A DNA stretch of 24,143 nucleotides, from IMG/VR virus record IMGVR_UViG_3300030294_000156, positions 1 to 24,143 of that record. One strand, given 5' to 3'. The DNA is from a virus. The notes beneath the pieces are model-generated. The model was not told the DNA's origin. It saw only the letters and a list, made by a program, of their open reading frames with translations, and did no database searches. Both the position numbers and the translations under genes were made by a program. Each line of letters opens with the position of its first letter. The first letter of the stretch is position 1. Below are positions 1 through 8,994 of this stretch, piece by piece.

Positions 1-1491
1 TATCCCATTGTTTATTGTTGCCTGAGAGTTCCAGATGTTATCAGATGCCGTGTTGCCTGTATTTCTAACTATCGACCAATCGGTAAATAGATTAGTTACA
101 TCTAGCCCATACCCATCTTTGATAATAGCAGAAATAGTCTTTGTCTCTCCTTGAGATATCAGCGTGTCTCCTCCGCCATCAAATGTCATGAGATAACCGA
201 CCTTTTCAAACTGATCTATCTTTCCGTAGATATAAGCATTTCCTATCACGGAGCCATATCCCTCGAAGGTCTTATCTCCAATAGACCAACCATCAAGTTT
301 ACCTTCTATGTAATAGATGTTTGAGTCGGTGAACTCCCATGAGTTAACACCTGTCAGGCCTATAGAATATTCCGTCGTGCGATATTTAAAACTCTGTCGA
401 GAGGTATCTGTATTACTTCCCCTTTGTGCGAAGTTCATTTGGGCACTTGGGTGATTCTGTTGTGTCCAACTATCACTAACCTCACGGAGGATGTATTTAA
501 ACTCTCCGTTCGTAGACGCATCCGTTATCTCTGTGATATAGAAATAGGAGGTAAGAAATCCCATCTTCGTGATGTTGCCCGTATGGCTGTCACTACTCTC
601 TGTATCGTTTACACCACCGAAGTTGTGAAAGATACCCATGCAGAAATCGCCGACTTTCACAGCGCCGTACTCACCATCCTCGAGATGCAATTTGACTGTT
701 CCTGAAGATAGTTCCTTTCCTTTTGCGTCTTTATCTATAGTGACACTTTCGATTAAACCACCGCCGCTAGATTGATAATCCATGCCAACAAGCACCACAA
801 CTCTATTGAAATTTATCTGAGGAACTTGAAGGGTCTCCCACAATACGAGACCTCTCATTTCTGCATTTCCATTCTTTCCGATCTTTGCGCCTGAGCCAGT
901 GAGGCCTGAACTGTATGTTCCTACCGTAACATCATCTTTCAATACAGACTTTCCAGATACGGTATTATCTTTATCTACAATCTGATTACCATGAACAATA
1001 TTATCCTTCCCTATTTCATGAGATCCTGAAACAGACACATCTCCACCAACCGTTGCTTTTCCTGAAACGTTTAAATCTTTCCCGACACCAAGACTAAAAG
1101 GCGTCGAATCATCTTTCTCCTTGCTGATAAACTTATTAGAAAGAGAACCAAACATGTCTGTAATAGACTGCCAGAACGCATCAAAAAGATGACCCGCCCA
1201 GGATGTCGCATTTGTCGCCTCGTCTGCAAATCCGGCCTTTATCTTGTTTGTCTTTTTTATTTCGCTTCCATCTTCCTGTTTCTCATAGTCGGTAATATTC
1301 AAATAACCGTTAGAAACAGACAGCTTGTCAAGGTCTGCCTTATTATCATGGGTATGTCCAGGAACGGATGATTGCTCTATAATACTTTTTGTAATAGACG
1401 TACTTCCGCCACCTGATCCGGTTTCCCGAAGTCGCTTGCTGCGACACCGTGCCTTTATCTTTGTTACTGTCTGTGTATACGTCTTATTCAT
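1..1491 (-). CDS. Distal tail / fibre-like structural protein, C-terminus cut by window edge
   Basis: The frame is open from ATG at 1491 to the left edge (497 codons, no stop), so the protein continues outside the window. The ATG overlaps the stop of the upstream tail gene by 8 bases (ATGAATAA), which fixes the start and shows translational coupling. The N-terminus is basic, followed by a Gly/Ser stretch (about residues 23-28). Residues 140-190 contain hexapeptide-like turns with many V-x-G/V-S-G units (GKDLNVSGKATVGGDVSVSGS), as in trimeric beta-helical fibres. A conserved-looking stretch LVLWETLQVPQINFNR follows. I infer a virion tail-tip or fibre protein from its position after the tape measure and hub genes. 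The exact role (receptor binding or baseplate) cannot be decided without the missing end. Confidence 0.7.
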   Translation of the reverse strand, partial: MNKTYTQTVTKIKARCRSKRLRETGSGGGSTSITKSIIEQSSVPGHTHDNKADLDKLSVSNGYLNITDYEKQEDGSEIKKTNKIKAGFADEATNATSWAGHLFDAFWQSITDMFGSLSNKFISKEKDDSTPFSLGVGKDLNVSGKATVGGDVSVSGSHEIGKDNIVHGNQIVDKDNTVSGKSVLKDDVTVGTYSSGLTGSGAKIGKNGNAEMRGLVLWETLQVPQINFNRVVVLVGMDYQSSGGGLIESVTIDKDAKGKELSSGTVKLHLEDGEYGAVKVGDFCMGIFHNFGGVNDTESSDSHTGNITKMGFLTSYFYITEITDASTNGEFKYILREVSDSWTQQNHPSAQMNFAQRGSNTDTSRQSFKYRTTEYSIGLTGVNSWEFTDSNIYYIEGKLDGWSIGDKTFEGYGSVIGNAYIYGKIDQFEKVGYLMTFDGGGDTLISQGETKTISAIIKDGYGLDVTNLFTDWSIVRNTGNTASDNIWNSQATINNGI

Positions 1492-3907
1492 CTTCTACCT
1501 CCACGTCTATATATTCATCTTCTGATATTTCCAGCAATACAATTTCAGCAGTATCATTTGAACAGTCCTCCACTATACTTGCTATTGCAAAGTTGATATC
1601 ATCACCCGCCGATACTTCCCTTACGAGACCAAGAGGATCGTCCCCATGATATAAATTATCATCTTCAAGCCCATTGACAAGATGTTTCCCGCTTGTATTA
1701 ATAGTTCCGCTGAGTTTCAACATTCTGTCACCCGTTTGCGAATAAATGGTACCTATAAGAAGCTTTTCGGCCTGAGAGTTTCGAGACTCACGAACAAATG
1801 TGTGTATCTGTTCATTCAATTTCGTCATGTCAAGAAAACAACCTTTAGCTAGGGGGGAGTCATCCTCTAGCGTCCCGCAATTTGTATCCACCTCCTTATC
1901 GTCTTTAGCGTCAGAGTTGATAACACCTTTATAGGTCACATCGTCCTGCTCAGCAGTTTGGTTTGTCATCACGTTTACCAGTTCAATGGTTGGCTTTTTA
2001 AAAAGAAGCCACGTCCATTCCGCATCATTATTATGTTCAGACAACGCATCGACGTCGTTCATCAGGATCAGCCTGTCACCGACAGATATCTGTATCGTAC
2101 CACCTACAGGAGGGGATGGAATATACTCTCCCGTCTGGCGGTTCACAATATTCCCGTTCAATTTATTCGTTGTTCGCGGGATGGTATGTTTATTTTCTTG
2201 CCATCCAAGCACCCCGGTATCATCCACCCTGTCGTCATAACTATAATATGACAGGAACGCCGACCCCCATCCGAGCACATCACCATCTTGCACCCATGTG
2301 CCCTTCATCGAGCTCACGGGATTACTCACTGCGCTTGAAGCATTTGACCAGTTGCAAAAGACATATTGATGACCGTCGTCTCCGGTCAAGATAATCCTTA
2401 TCGGAACATATACCCAGTTCACATAATGCTTCACCCAGTCCACTTTATTCTTATAACTCAGATCATCACCGGCATCCTCATAGGGATTGTATTTTACGTC
2501 TAGCAGCATCGGGAGCTTAAGTCTATAACATGTACCTCCGCCCGTTTTTTCAATCCTGATCCCCGAAATAGAAAACATTGATTGCGTCGAAGCTGCCATA
2601 AAAGCATCAGTTACCGTAGTTGCTGTTGTGATATACCGATAAGAATTGATATAATAATGATTGGTGTCTATTCGTGGAAGTATATTAGTTTTCTGATGTT
2701 CATAGCTCGAACTTGATATATATTTAAAATATTCCTGAGAGACAAGCGCCGCAATTCCATCACACTCTTCACCAGAGTTCCAAGGGAAAAGATGGAAAAA
2801 CTGAACCTCATTAATATTAATTGTTGCACCAATACCGGAACTCTTACCCCAATGAAGTGTAAATCCTCGCGCCGGATCTTCACTTTCAAAGGTGCTTACA
2901 TTGACGGTTTGCCTCCACCCAAGTGCAGATTTTGTGAGAAACTCAACATCACTAAAGCTACTCAAAATGTGATAATAGGCTTTATCATAGTCAACAAGTT
3001 TAATATCCGCAACATCCAGAGATGACGACGCATAAGGGCTGAATGTCACCTTTACCGTATTACATACCTCACCCGTCCCTAGCACCTGGTCATCGCTTGC
3101 CCATTCAATACGCCTTGTTGCATTCCTTTGTGCCAAACCATTCGGATCAAACACATATATCTTTCCTGCCTTCTGTCGTATCTTCAGCGCAAGAGGTGTA
3201 AGAATATGGGTTATCACATCTTTTAAATTTGATACCTCCCCGTCTTCATCTGTCCAATTCTCGCTTTTGATGCCAATAGTCGACAGATCTACCGTATATC
3301 TCAGACCGTCGTTGCCTCTCGAGGATCGCTGCGTGGTTATCATACTTGTATCAGCCCCGCACGTCGTTCCTTCCTCCACTGTTGTCAGACTGAGAGCATC
3401 CCCGTCTGTTGCATTTGCCCTGCAGTAGTTTGTGACCACAGCAAAGTTAATTCCACTCCTTTCTAAAGCATCCTTCAGTATGCTATCGATACTCTGTACA
3501 CCTGTAAGGTTATATTTCAAACGCTCGAAGATTCCGAAATCAGTAAACGTCAAGCTCACCTCGTAATCTCCAACAGTAGCGTATGGCTCTTCATAGAATT
3601 CCGGATCAAGCGTTCCACTCCAATATAATTTATCATCGCGCTGCACGTCCATCCTTATCTCTCCGGCCTTAATGGAATATAAATCCATATAAGTACGGTC
3701 TCCCGGACTAATTACCTTCAGCGTTGCATTGCTTCCCATAATAGGTTCTTCCACGCCTTTCTCTTCCCATTCAATAGTTAATGGCTCATCGTCCGGAAAG
3801 GTAAGATCACCTACACCTCCGCTATAATCCTTACACCATATCTCTACCGTCCATTTAATGTCCTGGTTAGTATAATATGTTCCTGTATATCTTTTTCCGA
3901 ATGCCAT
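1484..3907 (-). CDS. Tail hub / tail-associated structural protein (Dit-Tal position)
   Basis: 807-aa protein immediately downstream of the tape measure gene (27-base gap) and overlapping the next tail gene by 8 bases. The N-terminal ~130 residues are beta-rich (Y-x-G-T-Y-Y-T start, then W-x-V-E-I-W), followed by a region resembling hub modules (residues ~115-270: FTDFGIFERLKY, then SIDSILKDALERSGI, then DVITHILTPLALKIRQKAGKIYVFDP). These features resemble the large tail proteins that follow tape measure genes in Bacteroidales prophages. In siphoviral tails this slot holds the distal tail protein and tail-associated hub. Assignment rests on position, size and general composition rather than on a diagnostic motif. 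No enzymatic domain was recognised. Confidence 0.65.
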   Translation of the reverse strand: MAFGKRYTGTYYTNQDIKWTVEIWCKDYSGGVGDLTFPDDEPLTIEWEEKGVEEPIMGSNATLKVISPGDRTYMDLYSIKAGEIRMDVQRDDKLYWSGTLDPEFYEEPYATVGDYEVSLTFTDFGIFERLKYNLTGVQSIDSILKDALERSGINFAVVTNYCRANATDGDALSLTTVEEGTTCGADTSMITTQRSSRGNDGLRYTVDLSTIGIKSENWTDEDGEVSNLKDVITHILTPLALKIRQKAGKIYVFDPNGLAQRNATRRIEWASDDQVLGTGEVCNTVKVTFSPYASSSLDVADIKLVDYDKAYYHILSSFSDVEFLTKSALGWRQTVNVSTFESEDPARGFTLHWGKSSGIGATININEVQFFHLFPWNSGEECDGIAALVSQEYFKYISSSSYEHQKTNILPRIDTNHYYINSYRYITTATTVTDAFMAASTQSMFSISGIRIEKTGGGTCYRLKLPMLLDVKYNPYEDAGDDLSYKNKVDWVKHYVNWVYVPIRIILTGDDGHQYVFCNWSNASSAVSNPVSSMKGTWVQDGDVLGWGSAFLSYYSYDDRVDDTGVLGWQENKHTIPRTTNKLNGNIVNRQTGEYIPSPPVGGTIQISVGDRLILMNDVDALSEHNNDAEWTWLLFKKPTIELVNVMTNQTAEQDDVTYKGVINSDAKDDKEVDTNCGTLEDDSPLAKGCFLDMTKLNEQIHTFVRESRNSQAEKLLIGTIYSQTGDRMLKLSGTINTSGKHLVNGLEDDNLYHGDDPLGLVREVSAGDDINFAIASIVEDCSNDTAEIVLLEISEDEYIDVEVEDE

Positions 3908-3934
3908 TTTAATGCTATTTTATTACTGTTTAAA

Positions 3935-6900
3935 TCAACTTCTACGAGACAGATTATTACGTCTCTGATAAACACCAACAAGATCACGGCCGCGTTGACG
4001 AAAAACTACCTCCCCACTTCCAAACCCCGAAGGCTGTATCATAGATTTCAGTTTATCCAAAGGTGCCGTTACCTCGGGATTGCGAGACGCATTGGCATAC
4101 TCTCCAAATAAACCCAACGTTGGGCCATAAGCTATATTTCCATTTGCAAATTTGGGAACAGCTGCGGCCACGATCATAGCTTGAAAAGAGGCTATCTGTG
4201 CAGTAGCCAAACCCTCACCAATAAAAGGAAGTCCTGCGTATGCTGCAACAGTTTTAGCTGCCGCAAGACCTGACCATGTAGCAGCTTCGGCACTGTTTGT
4301 TGCCATCTGTGCGGATGCTTGCGTGGTTTGCTCTACGGTTGTAGCAGACGTAAGCGCCTTAACAACCTGTATAATAGAACTAATTCCGTTAAATATCTCT
4401 ATACCCGCATCGACAATACCCGTTAACTTATCCCAGGCCGATCCGTTTCCCTTCAAGGTTGAAGAAAGATCCCTTATCCCATTTCCTACGGACTTTACGT
4501 CGCCCCACGTCTTCTCAAACGTAACTTGACTTTTACGAAGTTTTGCTTCATAATTTGTCCATTCTGTAATCTGAGATTTTATATTTTTTGCCTGTGCAGC
4601 AGAAGTGGAAGGTGAAGAAATAAGTTTATTAAGATCCGTTATCTTTTTCTTGATCCCATCAACACCAACTTCCTTAAGTCTTATCGTAACCTCTTTATCT
4701 GTCAAACCGCTTAAGTCAGACAATTCCACCTGTGTGGCCGACAGGTTTCCAAGATCTTGCAGAAGTTGACGTTTCCTTGTTAATGCCGCTACGGTTCCTT
4801 CAACAGCTGTCAATTGGTCGCCTTCTGCCGTTTGAGCCTGCTTGTTATAAAAAGTAATAGCGTCATCCAGTTGCTTGTATGTATTAAGTTCAGCGATGCC
4901 TGCAGGCTTGCTGGCAGCTTCATCCACCGACAACCACCCCTCTCTTATTTTATTCAGTTGATCAATCCGTGCAGCATACATCGGTCTGGTTACTGCATCT
5001 GCATTTTGTTGTGCATCCTGATAATACTTAATCGCATCATCAAGTTGTTTATAGGTGCTTATCTCGGTGACTAATGGCTCTATTTTAGTAGCCTTTTCCA
5101 TTGCGTCACGCTTGTCCTTAAGTTTCTGAATATTATTTGCTATTTCAGCCCGCTCACTGTCACCGGCATGTTTCAGCAGGTTCTCCTGTCTGGTAATCTC
5201 CGTTCCGTAATCTTCTAGCGTTTTCAGTTGTGCAGGCTTTGAATATTCCGCCTGCAATTCCTTGATAGCCTCCTGCTGACCCTTTGCCTTTTTAATGCTT
5301 TCACTAAGCGTCTGTATCTGTTTTTGATTTGAAGGGTCTGTAGCGTCAAGTTTCTTTTGCCAGATTTCAATATTATTTGCCAGATCCGCGTAACTCTTTG
5401 CGTCCTCAACAAGGACGTCGTCCTTCTTTTTCTTCTTTGTGTCCAAATCCGGACGATCAGGTGAACCAACTACAGGTATCTTTATTTTCCCGGCTTCGGC
5501 AGATGCTTCCTGCATCTGCTTTTTAAGACTGCTGACAGCCTCAGTATTCTTCTTTATTTTACTTTGTGCCTTTTCCAGATCACTCGACCCGGCCACTTCC
5601 ACTTCTGTTTGATATGATCCGGCGCCATTCGCGCTTTGCCATACGGTCTGCGTTTCCCTCTCTTTTGAGTATTTTTTAACGGTTCCGTTTTCGTTATATT
5701 TGAGCTCGTGATTTTCTTGTTCCTTTTTAGCGATCTCATCAGCCAGCGAACGCGTCCTAGCTTCAATCACCATCTGATCACAATATGCGGCACTATCTGC
5801 CGTCAAAGCCTTATACCAATCCGAAACGGTAGAGAAATAGCCAATCGTTGTCCCGTATGCGGAGTTCATCTCTTCCACTAGAGCCTTTTCTTTTTCCTTT
5901 GATCCATGAAACTCTTTTAGCTTCTGAATGTTTATTTCCAGCGCCGCACGTGTCTGCTGAAGCTGCTGTGACTCATTTTGCCGTGCCTGTGCGGCGTCAT
6001 CTACTGCCTGCTTTTGATCCTCTTCCTCTTTTGTAGCCCCGGAAGACTTCTCTGATAATTTTTCATAGAGAGAAATAAGCCCCTGGACGGCAAGGAATAG
6101 CCCAAAAGTCATCGTTGCATATAGTGCCACCATTGACGCACGAAGCACCCACGTGCTTGCCGTCGTTGTAATATTCATCGCTGTCAGTATTCCTTTTGCC
6201 TGAGCATCAAGTTTTGTTGCTGCAACTGATGCTAATTGCGTAATTCTGGATAAAGAAAAAGCAGTCGCAATACCCCTAACACCATTTGCTACATTTGTAA
6301 GTGCAAAAATTGTCATACCCAACTCACTCATTCCCGTCAAAAACGGCTCATATTCGGAAAGAGCCGCACCTATTTTCTTTTTTATATCATCAAAATTATT
6401 GGCGAGCTGTTTGGCCTTTCCGGCATCTGTCTGAGCAAGGTTTTGGTTCATCTGTCCGACATTGTCGGTTATTACTTGAGCTAGAGTGGCGGCACGTTGT
6501 TCTTCAGTACCATACTTGATAATCTGCGCTTGTGCATCCGTGAATGTAACACCAACGCGTGACAACACGCCTGTCTGGCCCTGCATGGCCTTACCCATCA
6601 TGTTGCCAATATTCACAGCATCCTCTTCGGTAGCGTTAAATCCTTTTTGCTGTGCCAACAAATTATTCATTGCAGGGATAAGCATCTCAAGGCTTTTACG
6701 CTTATTTAAGAAGGTGGCCAGTTGCTGAGATCCCGACAACTGTATATCGTCATCTACTATTCCCAGATTCTTCTGTGCTTCCGTCAGACGTTCAATGCCT
6801 TTAACATCACCTTCGGTAGCATTCATACGTTGCTTCATAACAGTCTGAAGCTTAACCTCTGCTGTTTCTTGAACAACATATAATCCGGTCAGGTTTCTGA

Positions 6901-7111
6901 TCTCTTCAGAAATTTGAGAAAAACCGTTAAACGCATTCTGTAACGCCATAGATGCCTGATTGATATCAAGCAGGCGACTATTCATGTGCTCAGCATTATT
7001 GCTCACCTGATTAATGGCCTCGCCGAGCTGGCGTGCATCCATCGTGACGGTTCTGACACTCTCCCCGCCCGCAGTTTCTATTTTGATCTGAAATGTTACC
7101 GAATTTGCCAT
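3935..7111 (-). CDS. Tail tape measure protein
   Basis: 1058 aa, the longest gene in the window, lying between the tail chaperone genes and the hub gene, as expected for a tape measure protein, which sets tail length and helps DNA pass the inner membrane. The sequence is mainly alpha-helical and Ala/Gln/Lys rich. Hydrophobic segments lie at about residues 264-286 and 319-347. Charged coiled-coil follows (350-410 and 450-545). A Lys-rich linker sits at 559-563. Four related units of about 46 residues occur at roughly 572-617, 628-673, 683-728 and 740-787, the last two sharing TYKQLDDAI. The C-terminus has the motif GPTLGLFGEYANASRNPEV followed by TAPLDKL, which is common at the end of Bacteroidales tape measure proteins. 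Start ATG 7111 lies 1 base after the stop of the preceding frame. Confidence 0.92.
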   Translation of the reverse strand: MANSVTFQIKIETAGGESVRTVTMDARQLGEAINQVSNNAEHMNSRLLDINQASMALQNAFNGFSQISEEIRNLTGLYVVQETAEVKLQTVMKQRMNATEGDVKGIERLTEAQKNLGIVDDDIQLSGSQQLATFLNKRKSLEMLIPAMNNLLAQQKGFNATEEDAVNIGNMMGKAMQGQTGVLSRVGVTFTDAQAQIIKYGTEEQRAATLAQVITDNVGQMNQNLAQTDAGKAKQLANNFDDIKKKIGAALSEYEPFLTGMSELGMTIFALTNVANGVRGIATAFSLSRITQLASVAATKLDAQAKGILTAMNITTTASTWVLRASMVALYATMTFGLFLAVQGLISLYEKLSEKSSGATKEEEDQKQAVDDAAQARQNESQQLQQTRAALEINIQKLKEFHGSKEKEKALVEEMNSAYGTTIGYFSTVSDWYKALTADSAAYCDQMVIEARTRSLADEIAKKEQENHELKYNENGTVKKYSKERETQTVWQSANGAGSYQTEVEVAGSSDLEKAQSKIKKNTEAVSSLKKQMQEASAEAGKIKIPVVGSPDRPDLDTKKKKKDDVLVEDAKSYADLANNIEIWQKKLDATDPSNQKQIQTLSESIKKAKGQQEAIKELQAEYSKPAQLKTLEDYGTEITRQENLLKHAGDSERAEIANNIQKLKDKRDAMEKATKIEPLVTEISTYKQLDDAIKYYQDAQQNADAVTRPMYAARIDQLNKIREGWLSVDEAASKPAGIAELNTYKQLDDAITFYNKQAQTAEGDQLTAVEGTVAALTRKRQLLQDLGNLSATQVELSDLSGLTDKEVTIRLKEVGVDGIKKKITDLNKLISSPSTSAAQAKNIKSQITEWTNYEAKLRKSQVTFEKTWGDVKSVGNGIRDLSSTLKGNGSAWDKLTGIVDAGIEIFNGISSIIQVVKALTSATTVEQTTQASAQMATNSAEAATWSGLAAAKTVAAYAGLPFIGEGLATAQIASFQAMIVAAAVPKFANGNIAYGPTLGLFGEYANASRNPEVTAPLDKLKSMIQPSGFGSGEVVFRQRGRDLVGVYQRRNNLSRRS

Positions 7112-7112
7112 T

Positions 7113-7475
7113 TTATTCTATTCCACGTTTTTTCTTTATTTCCCCATAACGCTGCCGTTCCTTTTCGGGATCCATTTTGCAGGTTTCTGTTTTCCCATCG
7201 TCCTTATTGTCCCACTCAAACCGGATAATATCTTTTGGATCCAGCTTGTCTGTTGTGTGCATTCTGACGTAATAAAAACATTGCATACGCGTTTGCTCCC
7301 ATTCGGCGCGTTCTTCGTTTTTCTTTCCCGTCGTCCACGCTTCAACAATCTCGTTAAACTCACGTGGGGTGCATCTGTCAAAGTCCATAACACTCATACC
7401 GATACGCCCCACTGCAAGCCCCAAGAGAATGTCAATATCTATTATTTCACTGTCTGAACTGTTTTTTTTTCAGGA
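7113..7475 (-). CDS. Tail assembly chaperone, downstream (T-like) frame, probably made only as a -1 frameshift extension
   Basis: The T-like frame ends at 7113 and has no good start: the first possible initiator in the non-overlapping part is TTG at 7424, with ATG only at 7397. The frame is -1 relative to the upstream 99-aa gene and is entered naturally at the A9 run 7462-7470. A shift there would join 93 residues of the upstream protein to 116 residues of this frame (209 aa, ending at 7113). The downstream part has D-F-D-R-C-T-P-R-E-F, a Trp/Lys-rich helix and a charged end. In phage lambda the G and G-T proteins are made in this manner and act on the tape measure protein during tail assembly; the next gene here is indeed the tape measure. 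Coordinates given include the slippery region. Confidence 0.72.
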
Positions 7476-7741
7476 TCGAGCAAAGCCGAGAATCCCTGTA
7501 TTGCATCACTGTCCAGGCGATCTGTAAAATCAACGAGATCGTATGGCATTTCTATTCCTTCAGCATTACAGGTACTCTTGCAGCAGCACCACACAAGAAC
7601 GGCCATATCAGCCGCACCGTCTATCTGACTTACGTCGTGTCCCGTCTCTTCCTTAAACCTGCGCATTGCGCCCAATGTCAACTTGCAGGGAAAAGACTTC
7701 CCATCAGATGTCGTAATCGTTATCTTTATCTTTTCTGCCAT
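7442..7741 (-). CDS. Tail assembly chaperone, upstream (G-like) frame
   Basis: 99-aa acidic protein between the tail tube gene (2-base gap) and the T-like frame. It contains the pattern K-L-T-L-G-A-M-R-R-F-K-E-E-T-G typical of small tail chaperones, in which a beta-hairpin leads into a helix before an all-helical body; a C-C-C-K-S-T-C cysteine cluster is at about residues 52-57. The gene ends 7 codons after an A9 run, the place where lambda-type G genes carry the slippery sequence for G-T synthesis. Function by family knowledge: binds the tape measure protein and recruits tail tube subunits; it is not part of the finished virion. Confidence 0.72.
   Translation of the reverse strand: MAEKIKITITTSDGKSFPCKLTLGAMRRFKEETGHDVSQIDGAADMAVLVWCCCKSTCNAEGIEMPYDLVDFTDRLDSDAIQGFSALLDPEKKTVQTVK
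7463..7469 (-). other. Candidate -1 ribosomal frameshift site (A AAA AAA)
   Basis: On the minus strand the G-like frame reads GAA AAA AAA ACA at 7471-7460. The third base of GAA plus two AAA codons form the heptamer A AAA AAA, an efficient bacterial -1 slippery sequence. Shifting back one base enters the T-like frame, which then stays open for 116 codons. I see no strong hairpin just downstream; only a weak 4-bp TTCA/TGAA stem is visible. Confidence 0.65.
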
Positions 7742-7743
7742 AA

Positions 7744-8190
7744 TTATGCTCCCGTATTTTCAGTGATCACGCCGGCTGTCATGGTGCCGTCTTTCACAGC
7801 CCCACTGTTGTCGAGTGTGATACTGTATGTCTCGTCATCTCCGGCCTTTCCTTCCTGGTCAAGGCTTGAAATAACGAAGTCTCCATACTCAACGGTTTGA
7901 GAGTCCCGATAGTTCCATGATGCTTGCACTGATTCGCCTGCCTTGAATACTTTTTTAAACTCCGGAAGTCCTGCCACGTCGCCATCAAACACAAAGCCTC
8001 CTGCAGTAATTGTGGCAGTAAGACTTTTCACATATTTCTCCGCCCATTTACCACTGTTTGATTCTTTTGTTTTACGGGTTCCGGTTTCGGATTTATAACC
8101 GATTTTACATTCCGTAGAATGGCCAATAGCCGTCTGTTTTCCTGCTATGGGAATAGACAATATAAGGTCAGTTCCATCTCTATAATCCAT
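7744..8190 (-). CDS. Major tail tube protein
   Basis: 148-aa beta-rich protein with few hydrophobic helices. It has the architecture of phage tail tube subunits: an N-terminal D-L-I-L-S-I, a G-K-W-A-E-K-Y-V-K-S-L-T-A-T-I-T-A strand pair, a W-N-Y-R-D central strand, and a long G-x-D-D-E-T-Y-S-I-T-L-D-N-S-G beta-hairpin near the end. Its position just before the tail chaperones and the tape measure gene is the standard place for the tube protein, which polymerises around the tape measure. ATG at 8190 overlaps the end of the preceding lysis gene by 11 bases (TATTATGGATTATAG). Confidence 0.75.
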   Translation of the reverse strand: MDYRDGTDLILSIPIAGKQTAIGHSTECKIGYKSETGTRKTKESNSGKWAEKYVKSLTATITAGGFVFDGDVAGLPEFKKVFKAGESVQASWNYRDSQTVEYGDFVISSLDQEGKAGDDETYSITLDNSGAVKDGTMTAGVITENTGA

Positions 8191-8731
8191 AATACCATTT
8201 TTTTAAGTTGATTTTCTTTTTCTTGATGATCCATATCGCGACCGCAATAAGCGCCACGACAGCCAGAATGATAACATCGAATACGGAAAAGAAATGCACC
8301 TTAATAGGCTTTATCTCCGTTGTTTTTGTAACCGCTGCTTTCACATCGTTCTTTGATGTTGATGACGCATTGCTACTTATCGATGCTGTTGTCTTTACTT
8401 TAGAGGGTGCAACCGCTTCGGCGGTGGCAACAATCCCTTTGCCGGTCTTTTTCAGCGTAACACGCGTTGTTTTATTTGTCTGCGTGTAACTTGCTCCCGT
8501 CGGAAGTGCTTCCAGCTGCGGGATCGTTACTTCCAGCGCTGCCGTGTCCACCTGCGGGGGTTCCACTTCGGTTATCAGCGTTGATGCCGACATCGCCACC
8601 GCCGACACACTGTCCTTTATCTGAGGATTCTGAACCGCTATCGTCCGGGTCGACTGACAACTCATTGCGAACAGGGCACTGCATATTATGAGGGCATTTC
8701 TGGATTGCCTGAATAGCCTTTTTGAGACCAT
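8180..8731 (-). CDS. Candidate unimolecular spanin (lipoprotein signal plus C-terminal membrane anchor)
   Basis: Start chosen at ATG 8731 (an alternative ATG is 8755), because this leaves a basic N-terminus, a hydrophobic segment and a lipobox L-F-A-M-S-C with the Cys at residue 25; the ORF extends upstream in frame to 8932 but that part is a shadow of the overlapping gene. The mature part is a Pro/Thr/Ser/Ala-rich, predicted extended periplasmic region of about 120 residues. It ends in a transmembrane segment (about residues 150-169 from this start) and a strongly basic tail K-K-K-K-I-N-L-K-K. A lipid-anchored N-terminus plus a C-terminal inner membrane helix is the topology of u-spanins such as phage T1 gp11, which join the two membranes in the last step of lysis. 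It lies beside the amidase gene. The alternative is an o-spanin partner of the overlapping gene with an extra anchor. Confidence 0.65.
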   Translation of the reverse strand: MVSKRLFRQSRNALIICSALFAMSCQSTRTIAVQNPQIKDSVSAVAMSASTLITEVEPPQVDTAALEVTIPQLEALPTGASYTQTNKTTRVTLKKTGKGIVATAEAVAPSKVKTTASISSNASSTSKNDVKAAVTKTTEIKPIKVHFFSVFDVIILAVVALIAVAIWIIKKKKINLKKWYYGL

Positions 8732-8984
8732 TAATGGCACGTTTAAGATTTCCATTTTCTGTTCTGATTTTTTCAAATTCTGTTTGTATTTCTTCATATT
8801 TTTTTTGTGTTTTCTCAAGCAGGGCGGAAACGTCGTCGTACATAGACTTAAACGTATCGTGCACATCCTTGGCCGCAAGCGACTCTCGCACCTTTGCGCT
8901 TTTTCTGTTTGCAAGCCACGCGATTGCAGCACCTATACCTCCACCCGGTATTGCCCATTGTAATATTGCTAATATCGTGCCCAT
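8472..8984 (-). CDS. Coiled-coil inner-membrane lysis protein (i-spanin or holin-like)
   Basis: 170 aa. One N-terminal hydrophobic segment (residues 3-24, with G-G-G at 14-16) is followed by a long charged coiled coil (about 41-96) with Asn/Glu/Lys heptads, then C-P-H-N-M-Q-C and a Gly/Ser/Asp-rich, low-complexity tail (110-170). The membrane segment plus coiled coil resembles the Rz-type inner membrane spanin. The low-complexity tail is the part that overlaps, in another frame, the lipoprotein gene ending at 8180, so its composition may be imposed by the second frame. It starts 10 bases after the amidase stop. No separate holin is visible in the window, so a holin role cannot be excluded. 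Confidence 0.6.
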   Translation of the reverse strand: MGTILAILQWAIPGGGIGAAIAWLANRKSAKVRESLAAKDVHDTFKSMYDDVSALLEKTQKKYEEIQTEFEKIRTENGNLKRAINGLKKAIQAIQKCPHNMQCPVRNELSVDPDDSGSESSDKGQCVGGGDVGINADNRSGTPAGGHGSAGSNDPAAGSTSDGSKLHADK

Positions 8985-8994
8985 ATTCTTAATT

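Noticed and set aside
424-1525. Several rightward frames of 60-93 codons across the tail protein
   Set aside because: They are antisense to a continuous 497-codon tail frame and have no family features.
8732-8932. In-frame N-terminal extension of the u-spanin-like protein
   Set aside because: It is the third-frame shadow of the coiled-coil gene; a start at 8731 or 8755 gives a proper lipoprotein signal.
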